Of a DNA stretch of 64,000 bases, positions 10,843 through 23,215 are shown one piece after another. How positions within the stretch are numbered: position 1 is the stretch's first letter; each line of letters opens with the position of its first letter. This stretch comes from Monocercomonoides exilis (lineage: Eukaryota; Preaxostyla; Oxymonadida; Polymastigidae): NCBI GenBank assembly GCA_001643675.2, contig LSRY02000032.1, positions 868,001-932,000 on the forward strand, written 5' to 3'. Under the pieces are notes generated by a model. That model made no database searches. It was not told where the DNA came from and saw only the letters and a program-made list of their open reading frames with translations. The position numbers and the translations under genes are program-made.

Positions 10843-11504
10843 TCGCTTTTGTTGAGTTCTTATCAAAAACTGAAAAGTGTCTCAATTTTTATTGTCACTG
10901 TAAAAAATAATTTTTTATGGAAAGATACGCCCTTTATTGTTTTAAATGAGAATTTTGGTTATCGAATCAAAAAATTTGAAAACTCTTTTATATTTCTTTT
11001 CATTCAAAATTAGAACTTTTGAAATCCAGATAAAAATTGAGAGTAAACGTGTATGTTTTTGTTCAAATTCTCACAGAATATTTCAACCTCCATTTTTTCA
11101 CTTTTGAATCCGCATCAATTCAAAATTATCAATATCTTTTTGTGTGAATGAACAATTCTCAAAACTTTAAAATTCTTAGTGAATAATTTGAAAGCTTCAA
11201 AGATGACAAGAAGGTGGAGGATTTCATGATTGTTTAATAATTTTGAAAAACGTCACTTGAAAGAAATACCCTTTTCAATTGCAAGTTTTTTGTTTCTTTC
11301 TCAACATTTCTAATATTGTATTTATCATCTGCATTTTTTACAATTTCAAAGTATATTGAAGTGAAAGTGCAAAACGATAATTAATAACAAGATGATATAA
11401 ACAAAAAACAAGTTGCAACAAAATCAACGAAATCAGCATTCAATAATTCAACATTCAAAAACTTCAAAAATTTGAAAATCAGTTTTTACCTGTTCAATTG
11501 AACG
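9978..11504. other. Intergenic DNA, no gene seen
   Basis: This is a convergent gap between the giant gene and the LRR gene. The first 250 bases keep a higher GC content than the rest but have only short open frames (the longest is 84 codons on the plus strand), which I do not accept as a gene. An A-rich AAAAGAAAAG run lies at 10804-10840. No RNA gene or repeat copy was recognised. Confidence 0.6.
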
Positions 11505-13894
11505 CTACTTATCAACAATTTCATTCTGATCTTCATCTTTCACATGCTCACTCTTTTCAACATTATCTTCCGTAATTGATTCACCAGCCAAAATTTCCTT
11601 TGCTTCTTCATAACTTTCTCCACTTCTTTTTTTGTTTCTGTGCTTGTCCATCATTTCCAGCATCAATGCTTCAACATCTGACTCGTCCTCTTCTTCCTCA
11701 CTCATATTTTCATTTTCATTTGCCTCATCTTCCACAGCGTGAACAACTTCGTCCGTTTTAACAAGAGTATCCAAAGTCCTTTCTTCTTCACTCACAGGGA
11801 TTCTTTGTTGTGTGTCTTCTTCATTCTCTTCAAGATTATCTTCTGTTGCCGTTAAAGTATTATTTTGATTTTCCTGCTCTTTCTCCTCATCTCCATTTTC
11901 TTGATAACTGTTATTCATTTTCTCTTCTCTTTCCTTCTGCATCCTAAGCTCTTCTTCTTCTTCCACTCTCATTCTCTTCAACATTTCTTCCCTCTCTTTC
12001 TCCTCCTCCATTCTTCTCACCGCATCTTCAAACTTCTCCAGATCAACAAACACACCCTGCTCAACTATGTTCTCCTTCGCACCTCCAATAAACGCCTGCA
12101 AAAACTGTTTTCTCTTCGGCCTCGTCTTCCGCAGCCAAAGCTGAATAAGTGTGTGTATGCCATTCGCATCTTTGCATTTAACACAGATTTCTGCACCCGT
12201 CAAAAGCTCAATAACCAGAATTCCCATCTCTTCCTCATCATCGCTCTCATCTTCCTCGTTCTCTTCATTGTCAACGCTTTTATGATTTGTGTAGCCAGAT
12301 TCTTGAGATGCGCTATCCAACCTGCCATTTGCAGAAGATTTTGGCAAACTTCCTTCTCCTGCTGATTTTCCTTCGACCATTGGCGATGCTGACGATTGAG
12401 CTGAAGATTGAGCTCCAGCCGGCTTTTTCAAAAACAAAGACGCAAATGCATTTGGCTTTGCACTTTTTGGTTTCTTTTCGAATTCTGCAGCCACCAAAGG
12501 CTGATCTCCTGTTTCAGATGCACTTTCTTTTGCAAGTAATTCATCTGCTTGCTGTTCATTTCCATCAACTTCTTCATCAGCTTCGCTGCTCTTCATCTCC
12601 ACATTCTGTTCCGTCGTGTTCAAATTCTCTTCGAATTCACTTTGCTTGCACTCTTCGCTCTCTTTTGATTGCTCTTCTTTCACCTCCTCTTGAGAACATT
12701 CATTTCCTGCCTCGCTTCCTTCTTTCTTTTCTTGAGCAACGTCAGATTGCGCCATTTGCTGCTGCTGTTGCTGCCATTTCTTTTCCTTCTCTTTCTCCTC
12801 TTCTTCCATCTCTCTTTGAGATCCATATACTTTCACCCTGTCCACCATCATCCACGAAACACGCATCTGTGCAGCATCAGTCGCTGTGGTATAAACCGAA
12901 ATGCCTTTTGGGTTGATCGACAGCTTCCCAATGCCGTGCATCCATTCCTGTGCTTGCACACTCTCGCAGAACACAGGCACTTTGGCTGCTCCTTCTACAC
13001 GCAGAGTGCACAGGCTGGGCAAGTCGCAGCGCTGGAGGAGGATGGACAAGTGCAGTGGATGGACATCGCATGCTCTGGTGCTTTTGCTCAGAGTGCTGTT
13101 GGTGTCCAGAGGAGTGGCTAAGCTGTTCGGATCAATTGCTTCTGAGGCAGATGAGAAGCTTTCTGGAGGCGGAGAGGCAGAGATCAGCGATGAAGCATGT
13201 GTATCGTCAGTGTTTGTGGGTGTCATGACTTTCCCATTGCAGTTCTCTGCCTGAGCATCTGAGTGATCGGTGCTGTTATTCACAGAAGATGACTGAAGAA
13301 GATGGAGAGGAGAGGCAGAGGATGCTGATGAGCCGTCGACAGGAGGCAGTTGTGAAGAGGAGACTGTTGTGGGGTCGTCTTCTGAGCGAGAGAGGTGATG
13401 TGAATAGATGGTTGGTGTGGAAGGCGAGGAAACAGAGAAGGACGAGGAAGGAGACGAGGAGTGCTGCACAAAGCCGTAATGAGGTGTGGAAGAAGAAGAT
13501 GATAAGGCCGATGGATGTGATGAATGGAGGATTGTAATGCCGCTGTCAGATGCAGCTGAAAGAGGCGAGGACAGAAGCTGAGACTGAGATCGGGGGATGC
13601 ACAGCTCGTAGAGAAGGCGCTGTGCTGTGATGGGGGCATCGGGGGAGACATCCACACGCTGAGTGACTCTGATTGACTCAGAGCTGAACAGCGCAGCATG
13701 TGCCACTCCGTTCGCAAGGGATGAGTCCAGCTGGTTGTTTTCGACTTCGAATAGCTCCTTGGCAGCTGAAAAATGATAATATGAAAGGGAGAAAAAAGAT
13801 AACAATCAAAATAATGAAATAAAAAATTTGAGTAATTTATTAAAAGAAACCAGTGAATGTCGTTAAATATTCATGAAAAGATGAATCGAATTAT

Positions 13895-13934
<40 letters not shown>

Positions 13935-16807
13935 AATTGATCTGCAATTCAAACAAGCTTGGCACACATTTAATAACTCCGTTGATCTTCTCCACAAATT
14001 TCTTGTCCACATCATTCAGCGATCTCTCCAACTCCTCCAAATCCAGCTGATTCAACTCTTCTTCCCTCGAAAGCGGAAGTGCAACCTCATTTCCCGCCTC
14101 AATTTCTTCGTCTGCTTCGCTTTTCTCGTTTTCCTTCTTCTTCTTCTTCTTTCCCTTTCTGTGCCGCACCGCCTTCTTCTTCTTCTTCTTCTTCTTAGCC
14201 TGCTCCATCATCTGCCTCCGCTGAGCCTCGCCGTATTCCCTCCTCCGCTGCACAGCTTCCCTCACACTCGCCATCCTCTTCTGCTCTTTCTCCTCTTCTG
14301 TCATCTTTTCCTCATCCACATTCTCCACTTCTGCTTTCTCCCTCTCTTCATACTCTGGCCCTGTCCCATCAAACAGAGAGAATGGCGAAGGAGGATCACG
14401 CTTTGTCCGAAGGCGATGGCCAATGTACTGAAAATGAATAAAGAAAAATAAATAGATTGGGCAAAATGAAAGCAGAGAGAAAGAGAGGAAGAGAGGAAGA
14501 GAGGAAGAGAGGAAGAGAGGAAGAGAGGAAGAGAGGAAGAGAGGAAGAGAGGAAGAGAGGAAGAGAGGAAGAGAGGAAGAGAGGAAGAGAGGAAGAGAGG
14601 AAGAGAGGAAGAGAGGAAGAGAGGAAGAGAGGAAGAGAGGAAGAGAGGAAGAGAGGAAGAGAGGAAGAGAGAAAGAGAGAAAGAGAGAAAGAGAGAGAAA
14701 TCATATCACAATAAATAAAAAATACACAGAATAATCATTTTTAAGAAGAAATATTTGTGTGTGAACAAAAGAACAATGAAAAAGGCAAACACTTCCAGAG
14801 TTGATCCTCTTTGAATGAGGAGAAGAGGCAGCTGATGTTGTGTCTGGTACAAACTCCAAGTCAATGTACCCAGCAATTTCTGTAAAAGGAACACATTTGA
14901 AATTAAATATTTGGTTTTTATGAAAGAAATTATCATAAAAAATTAAATGAAAGAATTAAAAGAAAAGAAAAGAAAAAATGGTAACATGTTAAAATTTTAT
15001 CTAAAAATTGATTTTTCACTAATAGCCAAAAGTCACAAAAAAACAGCTTGATGATAAAAAAACAGTCTTTCATTGAAATTTCACTTATTTTACTTTTTTT
15101 TTACACACTTTTATATTTCTTGTTATCTTTTGATTCTTCGCCTTCCGCTTTTTCGTTGCAGAGATCAGATGAACTCTGCACTTTTCCATCTGAAGACTGA
15201 TTTCCTTGTTCATTCATCATTTCTTTCCCATTTCTCTCCAGTGAAGAATCGTTCACAACTGAAGAAGATGAAAAATAGCTCTCATCTGTAAAGCCATCCT
15301 CCTTCTTCTCTTCTGCTCCTTCTCTTTCAATCTTCTCATTTCGAGACGCATCGCTTTCCTCTTCCTTCAGATTGCCTTCTCCGCCCTGCTCAGAATCCGC
15401 TTGAAGCAGCCCGCTGCTTCCAAATGTGTCGTCATCTTCTTTGTCCCACGGCGTCGCCATCTGCACATCGTCTACATCGCCAAAGATTTCTGACTCGTGT
15501 GGAATGGCAGAAGAAGTCGATGAAATCAACGATGCTTCCATTTCTGATTGATTAGGTGTGGAATGAGACGGATTCTGAGATAATTCATTTTCAGAAGAAG
15601 AAGAAGATTCAGCCATGCTGGCAGACGAAGCAGAAGCTGAAGGTGCTTCTGAAGATGCAGCGCTCGCAGAGCACGCAGTTGCCGAAGCAGAAGATGATGC
15701 TGACGTATCTTCCAAGTGCTGTTCCTCACTTTCACCTTCTTTTTCATTGAATGTGTTTCTCAATGGAGATATTTGAGAGCGAGGCGATCTGGGGCTTCGC
15801 GGTGAACGAGGCGATTGAAGTGGTCGAGGAGAATAAGGCGAACGCGGAGAACGAGGCGATCTGGGCGACAAGCTGCGCTTCCGCGAGCGATATTCTTCTT
15901 CTTCACCCTCATCAATTTCCTCTTCTTCTCCACATTCTTCAATAACCCTAATTTTATAACTTCCCTTATTTCTCTCTCTGCCTGTGCGAGGCTCTCCATA
16001 TATGTGACGCAGAAGATAACCTTCTCTCAGTTTTCCTTTTATAAGATGTCCTATTCTTTTTGCATCATCTCGCTCATAAGTTGAAAGAGCCGTTCCATCG
16101 ATTTTGGATAGAGTCGGAGAACTGAAAGCGACCAAGGCCATCAATCTATAAGCACGCTCTGATTTAGGGTGCGCCTTTGGTGGTTCATAAGATGTAATGG
16201 GATTATCTCGAAGGGACAATGTAGTGAGAGAAGGAAGATCATGAGCTCCTTTAAATGAAAAAATTGAATTCTGATCAAGATACAAATGCCTCAAATCGTT
16301 AAGCTCCGGAAGCCCTTCAAAGTCCCGAATTTTATTTCCCTGTAGGTATAATTCTGATAAGCCAGGTATTGGCTGCATTCCTTTAAATGAATTAAAACCA
16401 TTGTTTTGAGCAAAAATAGTTTCTGGAACGGCATCAATTGGAAATGAAAATCTATCTTCATCCGAATCTTTAACGACACCAGGTATTTTCGACATGTCCA
16501 TCAAATATGCTCCTCCTATGTTGTAAATTTTACTTCCAACAACAGGAGATGTAAGTGCAGTTAAAGGATTCTTCGTGCGCGATGGAGTCTTTGAAGGTGA
16601 TTGGTCAGGATTTTGCGTATTAGCACGAGATGTTGTTGATGCCAAATTATCCTGAGATTTTGTAGGTGTTGTCTTTAAATTGGATGAATTCTCTAATTGA
16701 TTTCCTGGCAATTGAAGAGGCTTTAGTTCTGGTTTTTGGGTCCTTGATGTTTCTGTTGGTGTTTTCAACCGTTCGCTTTGGGAATCTTGTTGTGAAACGG
16801 TTGACAT
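11505..16807 (-). CDS. Leucine-rich repeat protein, AIR9-like, with long acidic tail
   Basis: Four exons join in phase: 16807-15109, 14879-14791, 14427-13968 and 13765-11505, giving 1502 residues. Donors are GTGTGT, GTTTGC and GTGTGC. Exon 1 has a disordered N-terminus, LRRs (about residues 95-250; LSELYLQGNKI, LRHLYLDQNSI, LTTLSLRDNPI) closed by a cap (RLMALVAFSSPTLSKIDG) like the LRR end of plant and kinetoplastid AIR9, then SPRSP repeats and an Ser/acidic stretch. Exons 2-3 encode short strands (AGYIDLEFVPD, YIGHRLRT) that could be a degenerate A9 module, then Lys/Glu coiled coil. Exon 4 has two halves of a possible PH-like fold (about 1025-1070 and 1260-1300) separated by a Glu-rich insertion. 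AIR9 proteins bind microtubules; that role here is inferred. Introns 2 and 3 carry a minisatellite and a 37-A run. Confidence 0.78.
13896..13932. repeat. A37 homopolymer inside an intron
   Basis: Thirty-seven A residues on the plus strand form a poly-T tract within intron 3 of the LRR gene on the coding strand. Short minus-strand open frames across it are artefacts. Confidence 0.9.
14474..14697. repeat. GGAAGAGA minisatellite in intron
   Basis: An 8-bp unit (GGAAGAGA) repeats about 24 times almost without change, followed by GAAAGAGA variants. It lies within intron 2 (14790-14428) of the LRR gene and makes that intron about 363 bp, the longest in the window. Both strands are open through it, which yields spurious ERKRGREE or SLPLFLSS frames. 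Confidence 0.95.
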
Positions 16808-17020
16808 TAAATATTAAAAAACAATTATTGTTTGAGCAGTACCAAGAATGGGTTATGTAACGATCATAAAACAAAAATTCTATTAGCAAAATAAATAATG
16901 ATAATATAACATAAATAAAATGAAATTAAGACGGCGATGAAAGAAAAATGCTAAAAATTAAAAACTTAAAACAATTTCAAGTAAGCTTTTTTCGAACTTT
17001 TTGAAATGAAACTTTTTAAC

Positions 17021-17750
17021 TCATTGTCTTTGATTTTGAGATGGAGGTGGGATAACAGAAGTAAGAAACGGTGGAAGTGAATATTGTTGTGGGTATGGAG
17101 GCATTGGCAATGAATGAATGTTCATAGCAGCTTGATGCCCAGCTGCCATTTGAGGCTGGTGATAAAGCAGTTGCTGGTGTTGTGGTTGTGGTTGTGGCTG
17201 AGGCTTTGGAAGTTGCTGAGGAATTGTTTGAGGAATGATCTGCTGCTGCTGCTGTTGTTGTTGAGAATGCTGAATGACTGCTGACTGCTGAGGAGGAGAC
17301 AGCTGTGGTTGTGGCTGCGGCTGCATCTGAGAGGGCATCTGGTGCTGCATCTGTGACTGTGGCGGGAGGGATGAGTGGGCAGGGGGAGGGGGAGGCTGAG
17401 GCTGGGTGATGTGCATCGGAGACACTTGAGAAGGCAGCTGCTGCAAAAGCTGGGCAGGCAGCTGGTGCACAAACTGCGATTGAGACTGGGACTGAGGTTG
17501 AGGCTGAGGCTGAGGCTGAGGTTGTGCTTGAGGTTGTATTTGAGGTTGAGGTTGAGATAAAGCCTGTTGTTGCTGTTGCTGCTGCTGCTGAGGAGAATGA
17601 AGTGGCTGAGGCTGCTGCATCTGCTGTTGTGATTGTGGTTGTTGTTGTGCCTGAGAAGGTGTCTGTGACTGGTTTTGCGCCATCGACTGTGGCGGAAGCT
17701 GTGGCTGTGACATGTTTTGCAGTTGGTTCTGCTGTTGAGCTGGCAAAGAT

Positions 17751-17782
<32 letters not shown>

Positions 17783-19589
17783 TTGTTGCAGCTGCTTCTG
17801 CATCAGCTGTGCCTGGTGTGTCTGAATCCTCTGCTTCAGCACAAGCTCCACTTGGTGTGTGTATGCCAATGTGTTTGGCGATAGAAGAGGTTCGTCCTTT
17901 TGCGTGGCCTGGTTGTGGAAGGTGAGGTTCTCAAAGTGGGGGAATGGCATCTCTTCTCTCACTATTTGCGCCCATGACCTGAACAGGGCATTGACATAGT
18001 GAATGGAAAAAATTACGTATTTAACATGATAAAATTTTGAATGAAAAGGTTATAATTTTCAAAGGAGAAGGGAATAAGTGAATGAAATATTTTTCAATCA
18101 AAAATAAAAACAAAAACAAAAATAAATAAAACGGCTTATAAAAAATACATCGCATAATGGTCAACCACAAAATCCTCATCCAAAAATAAAATAAAATATA
18201 AAATAAAATAAAAACATTCAAAGCAGAATTAGCTGTTCATGCATACTCATTGTCGCTGTACAAGAAAAAAAAGCATTTTGCAATATGTCTCACGATTCTT
18301 TCATCTTCTGGGTTAGGTTTTCTACTTGACTGTTTCAGAAGTATGTTAAACTGTTTCAGAAGCTCGACCAAAGTTTGCACAATCATCTTCATCATATCAG
18401 GAATAGCTCGTATTCTGCCCATACTTTGCTTGTTACACAGAAGATTATATAGAACGAGCACCCCATACTTCAAATACGTTATTGTTCATCCACCAAAACA
18501 ATTGGAAATTTCGTATTGATGAAAGTTCTTTCTGTTAAAAATTAATAACATCATACCATTTTTGAACGATGTGTGTCATTTTTGATAATTCTGCAGCAAA
18601 TTTTCACTATTTCATTTTCTATCAAAAATGAATGAATAAAATCATCCTGTTTCTGAAACCCGTGAATGGTATTGAAAGCGAATCGGTTGCAAAGTTGTTA
18701 ATTAATTTATCATAAATGCACAAAAAAACGAACATTATATAATTTTTGTTTTATTTCTTTCATTTATAAAAAAAAAGCATACATTCGCAAGCAGGGCAAA
18801 AGTGCAAATAGCTGTTAAACGAATTGCTTGAACTTCTGGAGATTGATGAGAAGATCGTAAATACGGTATTAAAAGTAATGGAATCTTGGCTAAAACATCA
18901 TGAAATAAATTCAGAAAATCAACAAAACAAATGTTTATTTAAAAATAAATCTATGAAGATAAACATTGAAGTAACGGAATGCATGTCTCTGCGTTTGTTG
19001 CAATTGCATGAAGAATCATAATAGAATTCAGAATTGATTTATTTTGCCTGAGCAAAGTTGAAAGCATATATATTAATTAAAACTTGATAAAATGATAACA
19101 TCTGCATACTCCGGCGTAATAGTTGGTGGGTCAATAAGTGTATAAGCTCCTACGATCTCCTGCACAATTATTGCCATTGTGCCTGCTGAATACCAAAACA
19201 ATGGTCCGATATACTTATCGTAAGGAGGCGCTTCTATAAGCTTAAAACGAATGTTTGCGTTATTAACAGCTCATAAATATCAAATAATTTAAAAATCAAA
19301 ATACTTTTGAAAGTTCGTCGAGGGCATCAGCTTTTTTATCTGGAAGTGATAATTCTGCAACAAGTCTTGAAAGTCGAGGAGGAATAATATCTGGAGCAGT
19401 GCTGCGAAAAGAGTATCCTGTTTGTGTTGCAGACTCCTCGAGTTGTTTATAAATAAATTGTGTCGGATGAATAATAGGCAACTGAAAATTATGCTCTTCA
19501 AATGTTGAAGTGAACATTCTGTGAAGCGGTAATATTGCATCTGCTTGCTTGAAATACTGTGGGAGTGATAAAGTCTGAGGCTCATTCAT
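17021..19589 (-). CDS. CNOT9: CNOT9 / Rcd1 / Caf40 subunit of CCR4-NOT with Q/P-rich tail
   Basis: Seven exons join exactly: 19589-19305, 19240-19110, 19047-18965, 18889-18783, 18652-18557, 18467-18247 and 17978-17021, giving 626 residues. The first about 310 residues follow the Caf40 armadillo fold. Landmarks are ADALDELSK, GPLFWYSAGTMAIIVQEIV, PPTITPE, LHAIATNAETC, KIPLLLIPYL and HIAKCFFFLYSDNE, each matching the order in animal and yeast Rcd1. CNOT9 binds CNOT1 and effector proteins during mRNA deadenylation. After SWAQIVREEMPFPHF the protein continues as about 300 residues of poly-Gln and Gln/Pro/Leu repeats, not part of the animal protein. Most donors are GTATGC or GTATGA; two are GTATTT and GTTTAT. 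A GTATTTC...CTAG stretch just upstream of the ATG could be a 5' UTR intron. The gene is tandem with the LRR gene, 213 bp upstream of its start. Confidence 0.92.
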
Positions 19590-19997
19590 CGAACCGTTCA
19601 CTAGACGCAAATAATTAACTTTTTTGAAAAGAAATACCTTTTGGCTGTTGCGATCGAAAAAATAATAAAAGTCTCGAATGAAAACTCAAATAAATCGCAT
19701 CAATTAATAAAACTAATAATTTCACAATTATAGGAAAACCTTTTCCTTATATTCATTTTTTTTTGGGTATATTTGCAGAATAACAAGAAATCTTTTATTG
19801 AGAGGAACATTAAAAAATTTTTTTAAATGAAAATAGAAAAAAAAAATCGAGAATATTTTATTATATGCTTTTTAAGAATTCTCAGATTTTAAAATGTTTT
19901 TTAACAAGTCAAATTTTTGTATATTAGAAAAAAAATTGATGTTGATGAATTTGATCTTTTGAAAACGATATGCAATTTTTTCTTTCAGTTTGTAACT

Positions 19998-20096
<99 letters not shown>

Positions 20097-20599
20097 CCTG
20101 AATTGTTAATTGCATAATAGAAAATAAGTTGTATGTTTAAAACATCAATTCAATCTTTTGATGAAAATTGAAAATTTTATCAAAAGTCAGGTTTTCAAAA
20201 CTATATAACACTGCGAATAAAATTTTGTTTATGAATTGATGTGATGAATGCAAATATTCAACTGTGTAATTTACTGTTAATTAATATTAGAAATGAAATT
20301 TTTTATTTATTCATATGGTATTCACTCGAGAAAATCCTCATAAGTTTCATAAAATGCAATTTTCATTTATTCCAAATTGAATTGATTGAAGCTCAGCAAT
20401 AAGTCACAATTCTGGGTACAAGGATCATCAAGAAAAATCATGAAAAATGTGTTTTTTTGTTTGTTTCCTTTTTTATCACTTTCAATCATGTCACAAATTC
20501 CATTATTCAAAGTTTTGAAAAAAGTGGAAAAAAGAAATGCAATTTACAATTATTTTTAAGAAGATAAAAAAGAAGAGAAATCAATCATGGATGTTGCTT
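19590..20599. other. AT-rich intergenic DNA with TAA microsatellite
   Basis: No gene is seen. Apart from the microsatellite at 19999-20094 the sequence is unstructured AT-rich DNA. The Ile/Leu homopolymer frames across the microsatellite are artefacts. Confidence 0.65.
19999..20094. repeat. (TAA)n microsatellite, about 32 units
   Basis: An uninterrupted trinucleotide run of about 96 bp, ending in ATAACACC. Confidence 0.95.
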
Positions 20600-21115
20600 G
20601 TCAAAATTTTATCGACCCATCTTTTGAGTTCAATCGCCTGACAGTATTTGTACGAACCCAATTTAATATGTTGATTCGATTGCTTTCTCTGTGAGATTAT
20701 CCACAAAGAGGTCGTGCTTAATCTATCAACTCGTTTGATGAACAGCTTTTCTTTTTTCTGGATTTCATTCATCATGGATCTTGCAATTTGACACATTTGC
20801 TGACATAAGCTAAACAAGATTCACAATCTTCGACAATTCGCCTTCTCCATTCAACTATTTCGATTGTCAAAAATCAACTAGCTCACTAATTTCTATCTTA
20901 TCATCCTTACACAATTACTGGTTATAAAGAAGCTGGTATTATTGTTGATTGTTCAGTCTTACCAATCAATCGTCCGGCGGGTAAGTTAGAGTGCGGAAAG
21001 AAATATTTATCTGGAAAATATCATATTTATTGCGAAAAGGTGGAGGAAGGAGTGAATACTAAAACTGGAACAGCCAGTACAATTAGCTCCATATATATTC
21101 AGGTTCAACACAAAT
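20600..21115 (+). pseudogene. Harbinger/DDE_Tnp_4-like transposase relic, copy 1
   Basis: The plus-strand translation, read through stops and a small gap, shows the N-terminal region (FVRTQFNMLIRLLSL, SFDEQLFFFLDF). It then gives a first-aspartate block (GIIVDCSVLPINRP) followed by YLSGKYH and EKVEEGVN, the pattern of HARBI1/IS5-type DDE transposases. It aligns block by block with the relic on the minus strand at 37855-38640. Stops lie between the blocks and the sequence ends before the second and third acidic residues, so the gene is dead and truncated. The minus-strand 78-codon frame over 20581-20817 is a shadow. Confidence 0.7.
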
Positions 21116-21240
21116 AATTAATTTTTTGAGAATCATTATTCTTCGTTTCAAACACAACTTGAAGGTGCTTATATATTCGCAGATTAGCTGATATCGGAGC
21201 ACAGCCCGAATAAGGAACAATTAACACAAAACAAGTGTGT

Positions 21241-21472
21241 AATTCTTTTTGAAAAGTCGCAAATGTTTAATTTTCAAATATATCAAAAATTTCATATTTT
21301 GCTCAAATTTCTGTTTCTACTCACTAATCTTCTTTCGAATGAATGAAATAGCATTGTCCAGAAAAAGATTTCATATTAGAGAAGTTTGGTGTTCGCGGAC
21401 AAATATTTCATAAAAATATGAATATTTTTCTTTATTTGAAAATTAAACATTTGTGACTTTTCAAAAAGAATT
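21241..21472. mobile_element. MITE family 2, copy B (divergent)
   Basis: Inverted arms AATTCTTTTTGAAAAGTC at the left and GACTTTTCAAAAAGAATT at the right, each followed inward by TTTAATTTTCAAATA or its complement. The arm core matches the other family 2 copies, but the termini differ (CTTTTTG rather than AATTTTTTTG), so it may be a subfamily. Confidence 0.65.
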
Positions 21473-21722
21473 TCCCAAATCGAAACTCCTAAGATGGCTT
21501 TTCTCAGATTTATTTTTCAGCGATTTTTTTGTCGACTCAAAGATTAATTAACTGTTTTTGGCATAAACAAACAAAAAGTGTACCAAAATTTTTCTTTAAA
21601 TAATACAACGGTAGTTCTGTTTTATGATACTGTTAAAATTCATTTCGTAACATCTTGCGAAAAGTGATGTGCATGAAAAAAATTAAAAAATATTTTGACA
21701 AAAAATTTATAAAAAATATTAT

Positions 21723-22980
21723 TTACGGTTCATATTCCGAGGAATTATCTTTTGTTCCAGCTCCAAAAGGATCTGAATCCTCGCTTTCTGATTCAAAAAG
21801 TTCTTCTTTAGTATCTTCTTCATCTCTAATTCCCAAAATGTCATTTATATCAGGAATTTCTTCGTTTTCATCAACTTCATCACATCAATTTCCATTTCAA
21901 ATTCATCTTCAGATTGAAAATTGATAACTTTTTCCATAAATTCTCCGTAGGAAAGTAAACCTGATCTTTTCACAATGAATGTCGCAAGCACTTTAGGAAT
22001 AAATCGCTCTCTCACTCCATATCAAGAGAAAAAAATCGCAAATGTGCCCACATTCCTTCGATAGTGTTCTTATTGGCTTTCGCAACAGGATCAACGTAGT
22101 GACGTTTGTGGCAGTCGGTTTGGTGTGTGAAACAAATTTCTCCTAAGCAAGTGTAAGCTTTCCACTCGTCGCTTAAAAATGTTGTTCATTCTTTGATTCT
22201 GTTTTGAATTACTGGGATTAATGTCCCTTTTTTCCGATTAGGCACAATGAACACAAAATTTTTTCCAAATTGGGGCAAAATATTTCACTTCAGACATTTT
22301 CATAGAAAAATTATGCACTGAACTTTGACTTTTTGAAATCAAAAAACACAATGAAAAGGGATTTGTTTTTTGACATTCGTGAAATGAAACCACACTTTAT
22401 GTTTTGATTTCAACGATGTCTGTTTGCGGATGTGAAAATCAAATTTATTTTGAAATCTGAGAAAGCGAAACAAAGTTATGAGTAAAGCTATTTTTAAATG
22501 CCTTGTGCAAAAAAAGCTTGAAAGTCCATATTTCCCCCAATTCGACTTCACCTTTTTGTTCGACAGCTCCAAATATCCACATCAATTATTTCTGCTTTCC
22601 TAATTCGAAAAATAGTTTAATTCAAGGCAAATAAATTAATATTAATGATAACAAAATCAACATTCGATGTTAAAACCTTTTTTGTAGTTCAGTCTCCTAC
22701 ATGCGGCTTGATCAATTTCCACTATTTTTCCAGCATCTCCAATTTTTTCATTTCTGCAATTTAAGTAATTTAACGCAGTCAACCTTGCAACGCTTGTCCA
22801 GTATCCAACCGTCATTAGAGATACATTTAGCATTATGCAATTTTTCCAATCTTTGATTTCCAGCCAAAACATTGAAAGAATCATCACAGTTGAAATCGGT
22901 TATTTTGAAGATTCCGAAGTCATATTTTTGAAGCAGGAAACACTTTTCTTGCACTTTGGACACTTCAAGAATCTTTAATG
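21723..22980 (-). pseudogene. Merlin / IS1595-like (ISXO2) transposase relic
   Basis: Read on the minus strand, the pieces appear in the expected order. A zinc-ribbon start comes first (LKCPKCKKSV), then IGDAGKIVEIDQA with the first catalytic Asp, WIFGAVEQKGEVELG, VPNRKKGTLIPVI, SDEWKAY with the second Asp and HYVDPVAKANKNTIEGMW with the Glu. An acidic tail ends SSEYEP. The order and spacing are those of ISXO2/IS1595 transposases, called Merlin in eukaryotes. Stops, frameshifts and a 266-bp insertion (22273-22538) break the frame, so it is not functional. Confidence 0.78.
22273..22538. mobile_element. Small repeat, family 3, copy 2, inserted in the Merlin relic
   Basis: It starts GGGGCAAAATATTTCACTTC and ends CCATATTTCCCCC, a short imperfect inverted repeat. 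It matches 1174-1442. Removing it rejoins the two halves of the transposase between the GEVELG block and the VPNRKKG block. The flanks look like an imperfect AATTG/AATTT duplication, so exact ends are uncertain by a few bases. Confidence 0.65.
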
Positions 22981-23215
22981 TCCCCTTCCTTTACAGATAT
23001 ATTTGGCTTTTTTGCAGTGTTGGAAAACTGAAAATACCTTCGGTAAATAGTGTTGGATCCATTTCCAAGATGATTCTTCAGATGAAAGTGTCTCATACAG
23101 TGCATGACATTCCCTTTTGTATAATTTTTCCCAAGACATCTATTTTTTAATCGACAAAAATTTTGTGATCTAACCCATTTTTAATGTGGTTTTAAGAAGA
23201 AAAATATTTTTAATT
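22981..23215. other. Intergenic DNA, no gene seen
   Basis: AT-rich sequence between the Merlin relic and the next MITE. One 64-codon plus frame overlaps it and looks random. Confidence 0.5.

Noticed and set aside
12287-12916. 209-codon plus-strand frame with many hydrophobic residues
   Set aside because: It lies antisense to exon 4 of the LRR gene, whose four exons join in phase with consensus splice sites.
14474-14697. Regular repeats suggesting a CRISPR-like array or a Glu/Arg repeat protein
   Set aside because: The repeats are head-to-tail 8-mers with no spacers, in the intron of a eukaryotic gene; the open frames are a by-product of the 8-bp unit.
19917-20117. Poly-Ile/poly-Leu proteins across the TAA run
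   Set aside because: Pure microsatellite translation; no flanking coding sequence.
22339-22572. 77-codon minus-strand frame starting MELSNKKVK
   Set aside because: It starts in the Merlin relic and runs into the inserted family 3 repeat, so it is a chance fusion.
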